Source: Ligula intestinalis (lineage: Eukaryota; Platyhelminthes; Cestoda; Diphyllobothriidea; Diphyllobothriidae). From it: a DNA stretch of 64,000 bases. The DNA is taken from assembly GCA_036362985.1 (NCBI GenBank), contig JAYGXS010000001.1, forward strand, positions 51,903,623-51,967,622, given 5' to 3'. Positions 54,701 to 62,664 of the stretch are shown here, in pieces (positions within the stretch are counted from its first letter, which is position 1; every line of letters begins with the position of its first letter). The translations under genes were made by a program, and so were the position numbers. The notes below the pieces were generated by a model. The model was not told where the DNA came from, searched no databases, and worked only from the letters and a program-made list of their open reading frames with translations.

Positions 54701-57700
54701 GGGTTGATTCAGAATAACACCCGGACTTTCGCTGCTGGGGCACTTCGTGGCACGGCTTCGTTAAGGCGTCTTTTTCGGATTTCACTTGCCGCATCCCCTT
54801 TAAAGAAGACTTTTAGAAATATCATCTTCTCTTCTTCAGTTAGTGTGGTGGGTTCGCCTGACTTTTCAAAATCCGTCGCGGATTCATCATCAGAGACATG
54901 AGTGAGAAGCAGTAGCAGAAACAGGTAATGCATGCACAGAAGTTTGAAATATTTATAGGATACAGTCATTACTGCAAACATACAGCATCAATTGACGTAA
55001 ATGCCCTTACCACATATCAATATAATGGTTCGATAGGAATTTACAGAAAGTGTACGTTTGCTCGCCAACTACTCTTCTGAATTCACAATAATATTTCGTT
55101 ATTTGGAAGCATGACTGACGATTCCACCTACTCCTTAAAACTCGCCCAATACATACACACTATGCACTAGGTCTAAAAAGCTGCGTATACATAATGAGCA
55201 TTCCTACACAGAAGCCTCCTCTTGTTACATCTTTTATGCACAGAAGCGGTAACCTCAACTATGCTTCTCCTTCAACTGACTACTTTTCAAAAAATGAATG
55301 AGCCCCCCACCCCCTAAAAATACCTTTTCAGGATGAAATGCTGTGTCAATCCTCTCAGAAAAAGTAATAACCTTAGGATACATTAAAACGCGCTCTAGAA
55401 ATATGCAAAAATGGGAAAGTGACACGTCTTCGGATCTGAAGATTTTCCAATCATGAACTGACTAGATATCAAGCATGCGTTTTCTTGAGACTATGTTCCC
55501 TAACGATCAGTTATGCCACTCCAGCGAAGTTTTCTTTTTCGCCTATCTTTCCCTCAATAAACTGATACTAATACTGGAACTACGGCAGACGAGTGTCGTC
55601 AAGATTTAATAGGTTTCAGTGCATATTGCGTATTGGAGTCACTTCTGCTAATCCGGCCTAAAATAGCCCACTGCTGAAAACACGCGTGAAAGTACACCCT
55701 ACTGTTGCGTAACCATCATCTATTAATCATATCTACCTAGTGAATTTCAATAAACACAAGACGAAATAATAAATTTTCTCGCACAAATCATTAAAAATGT
55801 AAAAGTTAAAGGGAACAGCACTCTAGAAGTTAGAAGACCACTTAAAATTCTGCAATAGGCACTGAGGTATTGTATGTTTGATTGGAAATTGTCGGTAGGA
55901 CCAATATATTTTATATCTCTACTTAAAATATGCCAGAAAAAAGACCCTTGTGCTTATCAACAATTATTTAGGCTGCATCCTATGACAGCAATAGCTCGCG
56001 AATAATACGTATAAATATATAATTGGAGGGGCACTGGAATAGAAGCCATGTTGTCAATATTTTATTGTAGTGTATACTTATTTGTTTTAAGTAGTATAAC
56101 ATACATAATCTAAATCTCTATTCAAACAAGAGTGGAATGGTGTGGATTGGTGTAATACCTCTTTTAAATTCGTTGAGAAACAGAACTAGGGACTGCCTGT
56201 AATACAAGTGACCGTGCCCAAAAATCTTTATTGGGAAAATTTTCCCTCGTCTTAACCTACTCTAACAATAATTTCATACTTAATTTTATCACTAATCTTA
56301 ACCCTATATTTATTTGGTAGTATTGCAAAGTCCCCGGTATAAGGAGGTACATTTCCCCTGTCCTTCTAACAGATGCTTAATCGCTCAGGCATTTCTGACC
56401 TTGTTCATGCTTAATCGTATGTTGTTTTTATGAAACGGAAAAATTTTAAAGAATTTAACACTTCTGTTTCTACAAACGAGTGGCAAAAGCGCATACGGAG
56501 ACGGAGACAGCGGACTAGGTACTCTCACCTGCTGGAAGACATATATTGTGGCTGAAGGGACTCTTCTTTTTGGAGGAGGTTTTCCAGGCTGCCGTTTATT
56601 GAAAAGTTGCCGATTAAATCAGACACGGACAGTGAATCTCGGTCCCAAGCGACTACCTTTATCCACAACGAACTCTGTGAAGGGCAAAATAAATTATAAA
56701 TATCGCGGAACTGCAAGATAGTTATTGAGGCCTTGGGAGTTTAAATGGAATGCGGACTAGATGGCTCTCTACGAGCATCTCAGTAGAACTACGAGTCTTT
56801 CTTTTAAACGCAAAGGTGCACTGTTGCAACGATATTTGTGCGCTTACGAATAGGACCATTGAAGGTGCTGCTACAGAATATTCTAACTTCGAAATATTCA
56901 AGTTGTGGTTATATAAGAAAGCAAAAGATTCAACTCTACGCTAGGGATAGATGGCTGTATAGGTATTTGGAATTTCGTTTAACTGTTTTATTTCTGCAAA
57001 AAAACTACATTGAATCAACGAAAACTCTATTCATAGCTATGGCTACCGCACTCAACTCAGTCTAAAAAAGCTTAAAACTAAAACATAAATTCCAATTTGA
57101 TTAATCGATTGTTCAATGTGGGCAGCAGATCAGGTACATGGGAATAAAACTTATTCTGACTAGTACCAAACTACACCAAACCGCAGTTACGAGTCCCGGT
57201 TTTTAGACAGCATGACACTCTACTAACCCTAGCATAAAATGCAATGTGCATCAGCCATCAACGAGGCTTAGCATCAGACAGCGCACTGACAAAGGCACAG
57301 AAAAGGCGAAGCGGGCCATACATAAACATTTTACGGGTGCTGTCGTAAATTAGAATTTTGACTCTATGTTCAAGCCGACAGCATAGTCTATTTCAGTAAA
57401 AAAATAACGGTCAGGCCTATGGTTTAGACTGCAACAGAAACCGAAGAATTTCAATCACTTCGCCCAACTGGGGTACGTAGGCCTTAGAGCTCCAGCTGAC
57501 TAACTCTCTAGCAGATCATTAGGTTGTAATGACCGTAAATGGGATCGTTTTCGGGTTCTGTTTCTAGTATGGAATCCGAATTATGTTGAACAGTAGAAAT
57601 CTGAGACTGATTTACTCCACTTTAATTATTCATATCTGAGTAAATTCAAAAAGTCGCAATTTCAAAACCGAAGCATTTACCACAAAGCCCATGGAAAGCA

Positions 57701-60700
57701 CTGTGGTACCAACTGATGAGACGAACCCTTCGCAGCTGTGTCATGTCGTGTAACCTAAATATACTTGTGGCGGAAATTAAGAGTTCATTATTTCTTGAAG
57801 AAAAATTTTGTTTGGGATAAATACAGTTAAGAGCTTTGCTAATTTTCTTATCACTGTTTAGAAAGACGAGGATGTCATACGCACGTACCGGCACTGGTGA
57901 TGGAAGTGGGATATTTATTCTCCCATCATTGGCGAATTCTATGTGATCCTGTTCCGTAAATGTGTCCGTCATCCTGCTCAGCAGGTCGCAACGTCTGCAT
58001 ATGGAATTAATTCAAATTAAGTACTCCATTTCAACCCAAATAAACCTCTTTTAAGCATTAAGGTAGCTTTTAAATCTTATTAGTAACTTTTAACTTTTCA
58101 GGTCAAAATGAATTTCGGTGTCATTAAAAATCGATTTTCAAGGTGCCATTCTTGTTTAGAAATCGAATTGTATATCTCTAAAGACTACCCACATCAAAGA
58201 ACACAAGCACAAGCCCGGTGCACCACTTCGGCCCATTGTTTCTTTACGGGGAACACCAACATTCAATCTGTCGAAATGGATGTTTCGGCGTCTGAACTGT
58301 CTCACATCAGGCTCTGACACAACGGTACGCTCGGCCGTACATTTCTTGGAAAGACTTAACGGGCTACGCCTCAATGCAGACGAAGTCATGGTATCGTTTG
58401 ATGTTACCTCACTCTTCACATCAATCCCTCAGACTCTTGCGATTGAAACTGTGAGTGATCTACTTGAGAGCCGATATGAGGAGGGAACTAATAAACCTAC
58501 ACGTGCGCATCTCATCCAGCTGCTCAAGTTCTGCCTCAACACGTATTTTACCTTTGAGGGCACAGTGTATGAACAAATCAAAGGGACTCCGATGGGTTCG
58601 CCGCTATCTGGTTTCCTCGCTGAGGCGGTTCTTCAAAAGTTAGAGACACTGGTGTTTACGAACCACAGACCAGTATTTTGGGCGCGGTACGTAGACGATA
58701 CCTTCATCGTCCTCAAGCGTGAAATGGTCTCTAAATTTCACACGATTCTGAACTCCATTTTTGCCGAGATTCAGTTTAAAACAGAGGCTGAGAGCAACAA
58801 TCAACTTGCGTTCCGAGACGTCCTGGTCCACCGCAAGACCGACGGGAGCCTAAAGACGACGGTATACCGAAAGGCAACCGACACACGTCAGGTACTCAGT
58901 TACCAAAGTAACCATCCGCTGAGCCACAAACGCAGCTGTGTGCGAACGCTTTACAAAAGGGCAGAAACACATTGCAACGAGGCAGGTGACAAAGTGGCTG
59001 AACTTAAATATCTTCGACGGATGTTCATCTCTAACGGTTACCCTCGCAGCTTCCTAGAACGCAGTAGACAACCGAAACGAGCTGCAAGACCGGCGGCCGA
59101 ACAACCGACATTGTGGAGAGCAATGCCGTACATAGAGAATGTTTCTGAAGCAGTCGCTCGTCTGTTACAACCACTGGGTATCGGCATAGCCCACAGACCC
59201 GAGGCAACAATAAGAGGACTGGTCATGAGACCAAAGGCCCCTCTGTCCCGCGGAGAAACAGCAAACGTCGTCTATCGCATCCAGTGTAGTTCCTGTGAGG
59301 CCAACTACATTGGGGGGGACCGGAAAGCGACTACAGACGCGTATGAGCGAGCACGCAAGGGCAGTCGACAGGATGGATCCACGCTCGTTGGTGGCGGAAC
59401 ATTGTTCGGCTCCTGGACCCACCTTCGCTTTTGATGACGCTGAAATCCTAGCCCGAGGTAGTGACCGGACAGCCAGAGAAACACTTGAAGCCTGGCATAC
59501 TGCACCAAATTCCATCAACCGCTGTACGATTCTCCCGGCGGCTTAACAGGCGTTACGCGTGCGGCTCAATCAACGAAATCGCCGGCAGGAAGTCAGACGG
59601 GTCGCAACGACTAGCAACCCCACACCTGGCCAGAATACAGGCGTCCGGGAACCTACCCCAGACACCAATGCAGCCGTCAGCGACGCCGCAGGCAACGTGA
59701 ATCAACAAGACCTCCTGTCGGGCTTGAACGCAGTTGCACATGAAAACGGTCTCTGCATAAACACTGATGGCGGGGTTCGATATTCCGCCGGCGGGACGAA
59801 CACGGGAAATTGCCAACGGGGGAAGCCAGCAGGACATGCGGCACCGACGCGATCGATGCAGACGCGAGCAATGACCGCTGGCAGGTGAACACTGCCCTCC
59901 CCCTCCGACGAGGTGACGGCGAGAAACCCTGGTCAGCAGGACGATGACAGAGCTCCAGCCCCGCCCCCACAGGGGATCTAGCGCCAATAGACGGAGAGCG
60001 AACGAGAAGTCAGTGGTAACACCTATAAAAGACTGTGAGGCGTGTACAAACACCAACCTCTGACGATGCAAGCCTGTACGCTTTCGAAACGTCAGGATAT
60101 TATACCCATTATTCCCGAGATCGCCTCTTCTTCTCATTTATGTCCGGGGACACGCATTTTCGCTTCAATCAGCAATATATATAAACAGTTGAGGTATACG
60201 GCAAAGTCTCAAGATTGGAATAGGATTAAACGGCAAGAAATGTGAAGTTGCTTAAAATGTATCCAAAAGGAAGTCAGAGGTTGCAACTCTTACTGCTGTG
60301 CATTGGAGCTCACACAGATTTCAAAATACACGTCACACTTTGCGTCGGTGATCCAAAAATCGCATGGGTCTCCGTCATCTACTATATTTTTCGGATTGGA
60401 ATATTTCAACGTCATTAACAGATCCGCAACGATCTGCATAAGGGATAAACAGGAGGATAAGGAAAATTTTTTTAAGTTCTGTGTAGTGCCTTTAGGTTTT
60501 AGAAACATGAAAATAATTTCCCCCCTCGAGTTTGCGTTGAAAAACATTCCCAGTGTAGACTTGGCTTTCGAATAAATTTACTTGCGACTACACGCAGGTC
60601 CATATTGGAACTGGGCACATTGATAGTTACAAAGCAAAGCTGTAATCCATTAGGATACCAATCCTTTGCTCTGCACACTTCCCCAGCGAAGATATCTTAA

Positions 60701-62664
60701 AACCTGAGCCTGAAAATTCTGTTGGTAGGACTGGGAAGGCTCCTATAGATAGAAAACCAAAATACTTTTGCTTGGATACCTTAACTATAATGCATCACGC
60801 TTTTGCGCTCTTTTAATAAGATCCCTATACATGCCATAGTTGACTTTATGTGGAGTATATTTCCTCTCTCTTCTACGATATTATAGACTTCCTGAAGATT
60901 TAAATTACGCCCTAGGCAATGGACAGTGATCCACATCATTATTGCGCAATCCTTATGAAAAATTACTAGGAGCAGACTTGAATTCGACACATATTTCCTT
61001 TCTTTCTCGTAACGATTTATTATAAAGCTGCTGAAACAAGAATTGAATATTACTAGTGTATGACTACCTATTTCGACTGAAAAGGTTTGATACTAAAAAC
61101 GCTGATCCATTTAGACTTCCAAGTTCAATAACAAACCTAGCTATATTGTTCCCTTCATCACCCAGCGCCTTTTAACAATACCTATTGACAATGAATGAAA
61201 ACCGACAGGACAACATATCCTTGATGCTCATTGATGAACGTTCACCCGACCGCTAACGGAACTCATCTGTCCCGCTTGGACTGGGGTCTCGCCAGGCGCT
61301 CTGACAGCCGTAAGAGCTGATAATATAGGCAGGTAATATTACCGGCAAAGACAAGGGAGAGTGAAATGGTCATTTCTGGTTTATTAGCCGTCGCCATCTA
61401 GTCATACCCCGACTCAAGTGGTGTTCCACCCGAGCGTCGAACTCATGACTTCTTTAATCAGAGTGAAGCGCCCTAACCATTGAGTCACGAGCTCGTTGTC
61501 TCACCGGGTTAAGTCGAGGGATATTGACGGTAATACTATCTGCTTACGTTATCCTCGATGTGTCTCGGCTGACTCCTCGTTGCACTGAAGGCTCAACCAC
61601 AAAGGTGCCCGGCGTGTCCAAACCTACGTTTCGGTTCTATCTGTTGATGCGAAATTCCAACCCAATCTCCATGCTCGTTCTCTCTTCTTTTCTGTTCCTA
61701 CTGGTCGCTACAGGACTGCTTTCGGTAGAGGCTACATAGCCAAGGATAATTTGTACTGTTAGCCAGTAAGCAACAAACATTCCCAGACTAGCTATTTTTC
61801 TGCCTGGTTTTTAGATGCAACTCCCCAGCATCCTTAAATGCCCTTGTTCTATGAAGTGCCGTACTGGAATTCAAGTGGATGGACATACTTGGAAAACCTT
61901 GAAGCCACTTGCATCTGGGTAGGACTGGCTGACGACAGCTAATAAGCCAGAAATGGCCATTCCAGTCTCCCTTGTCTTTGTCGGCAATGCTACATGCTTA
62001 CACTACCAACTGTTATGGCTGTCAGGGCCTCTGTCGAGACGCCAGACAGAACGGCACAGATAAGTTTCCGTTAGCGGTTGGGTGAACGTTCATCAATGAG
62101 TGTCAATATCCTACCGACCTAACCCGAAAAGACAACGAGCTCGTGACTCAGTAGTTAGGATGTTTGACTCTGATCAAAGAGGTCGCAAGTTCGAAGCTCG
62201 AGTGGGATAATATTTAGGTCTGGGTAGGACTGGCTGACGACAGCTAATAAGCCAGAAATGGCCATTCCAGTCTCCCTTGTCTTTGCCGGTACTACTATCT
62301 GTCTGAATGGATGCTTTGAATAGAACAGGGATCGAACGCCTAAGTTAAAATATCTAAATATATCAAAAGGATAAGGATGTGTCTTAAAATGCTGCCCAAA
62401 TTCCTTTTTTTGGCTAAAAACTGCGCGAGAAGTAGTTCGTGATGCTCTGGAAAAAATATTATGAGACACGTTTAGTCGCCTGTGGAATAACTCCTCACAG
62501 ATGATCATCATCAAATGGAGCAGGCCACTCAAATCACATAAGCTGTGGCGACCTACCTCGCCTGGAGCCATGACATAGCAGACGGCCTTTGACAAGAGGA
62601 CTAGCAGAACCGCATAGATCATTGCAGTCACCTCTTTAAGGACAGATAAATAGTTTCCATTCAT
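45418..62664 (-). CDS. Notch ligand of the Delta/Serrate (DSL) family, 9 exons
   Basis: Type I membrane ligand that activates Notch on neighbouring cells. Exons, in transcript order: 62664-62557, 60433-60294, 57994-57889, 56674-56529, 54019-53895, 53072-52956, 50330-50020, 47830-47727, 45739-45418 (492 aa); phases 0,2,0,2,1,1,0,2 agree at each join and all introns are GT-AG. Signal peptide within residues 1-31 (IYAVLLVLLSKAVCYV). MNNL/C2-like domain about 37-166, with LKYSNPKN, CDFW and CDVYFEIC, then SLWIKVVAWDRDS. DSL domain 176-215 with six cysteines (KCRKNWFGKLC to GPSC). Three EGF repeats at 221-251, 258-292 and 299-345. Membrane segment about 353-378 (LAISISTPIVVLFFLVMIMV) followed by SRRKR, then a 106-residue cytoplasmic tail. 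Introns hold a Penelope element, SINEs and inverted-repeat elements. The acceptor of exon 3 could instead be at 57973; 57994 was chosen because it keeps a cysteine typical of the domain. Confidence 0.85.
47727..47830 (-). other. Transmembrane exon of the Notch ligand
   Basis: This 104-base exon is preceded on the minus strand by a strong pyrimidine tract and CAG, and followed by GTAAGA. It encodes the only membrane span, with the basic stop-transfer SRRK. Its entry phase (0) fits the EGF exon at 50330-50020 and its exit phase (2) fits the tail exon at 45739-45418. Confidence 0.8.
49190..49290 (-). repeat. Penelope-type terminal repeat fragment with hammerhead-like motif
   Basis: In the intron between the EGF exon and the membrane exon, same strand as the ligand. 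The minus strand reads CTGAGATAAA, AATCCACGACGGAT, CTCGAAACGTCAGG (49272-49230), then CCCAGCGATCGAGTCGCC and CTTCTTCTC. GAAAC, GTC and stem II are kept; the CTGATGA box is changed. Confidence 0.55.
50515..50720 (+). repeat. tRNA-derived SINE, copy at 50.5 kb
   Basis: A head resembling an A box (GGTGCAATGGTATAGTG at about 50530) is followed by a body shared with 61915-62000 and 62222-62290: GACTGGCTGATGACGG, TAATAAGCCAGAAGTGGCC and CTCCCTCGTCCTTGTCGG. Lies in the ligand intron 52955-50331, opposite strand. The B box is decayed. Confidence 0.55.
50855..52037. mobile_element. Long-TIR element, copy 3 (best preserved)
   Basis: In the ligand intron 52955-50331. The arms of about 290 bases are highly similar reverse complements: left ACGCCAAAGATCACGCAGC (50864), CATTCCGACACATGCG, TACTGATTATCGCGTAG, TCAGGATAGGATG, ACGAGCTTTATTCTGACC; right arm the mirror image, ending near CGTTGGCGTCTCC (52037). 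The arms are the most similar of the three copies, so this is the youngest insertion. The centre contains a nested foldback (51548-51736). No transposase frame. Confidence 0.7.
51548..51736. mobile_element. Small foldback element nested in the long-TIR element
   Basis: 189 bases with inverted arms of about 57 bases: GGCAGGGGTTTCCTTGG at 51548, with its exact reverse complement ending at 51736, and TTTATATTTACATGCCTAC mirrored by GTAGGCATGTAAATATAAA. The centre (ATAGTGATGTCGTATGTAAAA) matches 6485-6505 in the element at 6200-6886, so this is an internally deleted relative that lacks the telomere-like tract. Confidence 0.65.
52100..52700. other. GC-richer unassigned segment inside a ligand intron
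   Basis: Overlapping frames of 70-122 codons on both strands, with composition unlike the surrounding intron. This looks like part of an old repeat; no domain recognised. Confidence 0.3.
54595..54985 (-). mobile_element. Internally deleted Penelope-like mini-element with hammerhead motif
   Basis: In the ligand intron 56528-54020, same strand. Minus-strand order: a TATA-like CCTATAAATA (about 54960), then the hammerhead-like segment 54896-54856 (CTGATGA, stem AATCC/GGATT, GAAA, GTCAGG). Next comes a coding remnant reading FKGDAASEIRKRRLNEAV and KVRVLF, a stop, then VLHGEGKDRLP. This is the linker that precedes the GIY-YIG domain in one Penelope/RT lineage. After a deletion it rejoins the element end (GAAACATTAGG, CCCAGCGATCGAGTC, CTTCTTCTTC). 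RT and endonuclease are gone. It belongs to a different subfamily from the element at 58160-60137. Confidence 0.6.
54856..54896 (-). ncRNA. Hammerhead-type ribozyme motif (best core of the Penelope fragments)
   Basis: Minus strand: CT-CTGATGA, a helix TGAATCC-GCGAC-GGATTTT, GAAAA, GTC, AGG. The CTGATGA box, the GAAA box and the GTC cleavage triplet are all present, and helix II pairs. Helix III is reduced to the minimal form known from Penelope-like elements, with one mismatch (GAAAA instead of GAAAC). Helix I is short. Activity is not shown by sequence alone. Confidence 0.55.
55538..55575 (+). repeat. 3' tail of a non-LTR retrotransposon
   Basis: Reads TTCGCCTATCTTTCCCTC then AATAAACTGATACTAATACT, nearly the same as the end of the element at 31640-31681. 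A very short, 5'-truncated insertion in a ligand intron. Confidence 0.5.
58160..59888 (+). pseudogene. Penelope-like RT plus GIY-YIG endonuclease polyprotein, broken
   Basis: One frame runs open from 58160 to 59434; the first ATG is at 58280, but family sequence begins before it (KPGAPLRPIVSLRGTPTF). RT motifs: SFDVTSLFTSIP (motif A Asp), GTPMGSPLSGFLAE (motif B), YVDD at 58688-58699 (catalytic), and NQLAFRDVLV. A GIY-YIG endonuclease follows (VYRIQCSSCEANYIGG, then TGKRLQTRMSEH in the next frame). The frame breaks in a run of seven G at 59312-59318; six would keep the family frame. In that second frame a TAA at 59544-59546 interrupts ILPAA and QALR, and the extension continues to a TGA at 59886-59888. 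The N-terminal region is missing. Apart from these lesions the coding sequence is well kept, so the insertion is fairly young. Telomerase-related RTs of this type move by target-primed copying. Confidence 0.85.
60055..60097 (+). ncRNA. Hammerhead-like motif in the Penelope terminal region
   Basis: Reads CCT-CTGACGA, an imperfect helix (GCAAGC with GCTTTC), GAAAC, GTC, AGG. CTGACGA is allowed, since position 7 of the core is variable. Helix I pairs CCT with AGG. Helix III is minimal. Helix II has an extra base and one mismatch, so activity may be reduced. It lies about 30 bases after a TATA-like box, as in related elements. Confidence 0.5.
61210..61510 (-). repeat. tRNA-derived SINE, minus-strand copy
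   Basis: On the minus strand, GAGCTCGTGACTCAATGGTT (A box near 61488-61469) and GAGTTCGACGCTCGGG (B box near 61447-61432) form a tRNA-like head. A body with GGCTAATAAACCAGAAATG and CTCCCTTGTCTTTGCCGG follows, then an end with CCGTTAGCGGTCGGGTGAAC. In the first intron of the ligand gene. The tRNA-like head cannot fold as an intact tRNA. Confidence 0.6.
61915..62110 (+). repeat. SINE body without head, plus-strand copy
   Basis: Starts in the body (GGTAGGACTGGCTGACGAC, TAATAAGCCAGAAATGGCC, CTCCCTTGTCTTTGTCGG) and ends with CCGTTAGCGGTTGGGTGAAC and GTTCATCAATGAGTGTC. Inverted relative to 61210-61510. The head is missing, probably by 5' truncation. Confidence 0.55.
62130..62310 (+). repeat. tRNA-derived SINE, plus-strand copy with head
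   Basis: A box TGACTCAGTAGTTAGGATG (62144) and B box GGTCGCAAGTTCGAAGCTC (62181-62199) at tRNA-like spacing, then the shared body (GGTAGGACTGGCTGACGAC to CTTGTCTTTGCCGG). It follows directly on the headless copy 61915-62110, giving a tandem arrangement. Confidence 0.6.

Larger units (their letters stand above)
58160..60137 (+). mobile_element. Penelope-like retroelement, 5'-truncated, antisense in intron 2 of the Notch ligand
   Basis: Contains a reverse transcriptase, a GIY-YIG endonuclease, a C-terminal extension and a 3' terminal region with a TATA-like CCTATAAAA (60026), a hammerhead-like motif (60055-60097) and an end CCCGAGATCGCCTCTTCTTC that matches the other terminal fragments. The 5' part of the element is absent. 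It sits between exons 60433-60294 and 57994-57889 of the ligand gene and is transcribed on the opposite strand. Confidence 0.85.

Noticed and set aside
54709..54981. 90-codon frame with a signal-peptide-like start and a dibasic site, at first sight a secreted peptide precursor
   Set aside because: The hydrophobic start is the Penelope terminal repeat and the rest matches the linker before GIY-YIG of Penelope-like elements.
62155..62664. 169-codon minus-strand frame as a single-exon gene
   Set aside because: Only the first 36 codons fit the ligand gene (exon 1, with donor at 62556). The rest runs into intron and a SINE; the shared peptide with 50378-50755 is explained by the SINE.
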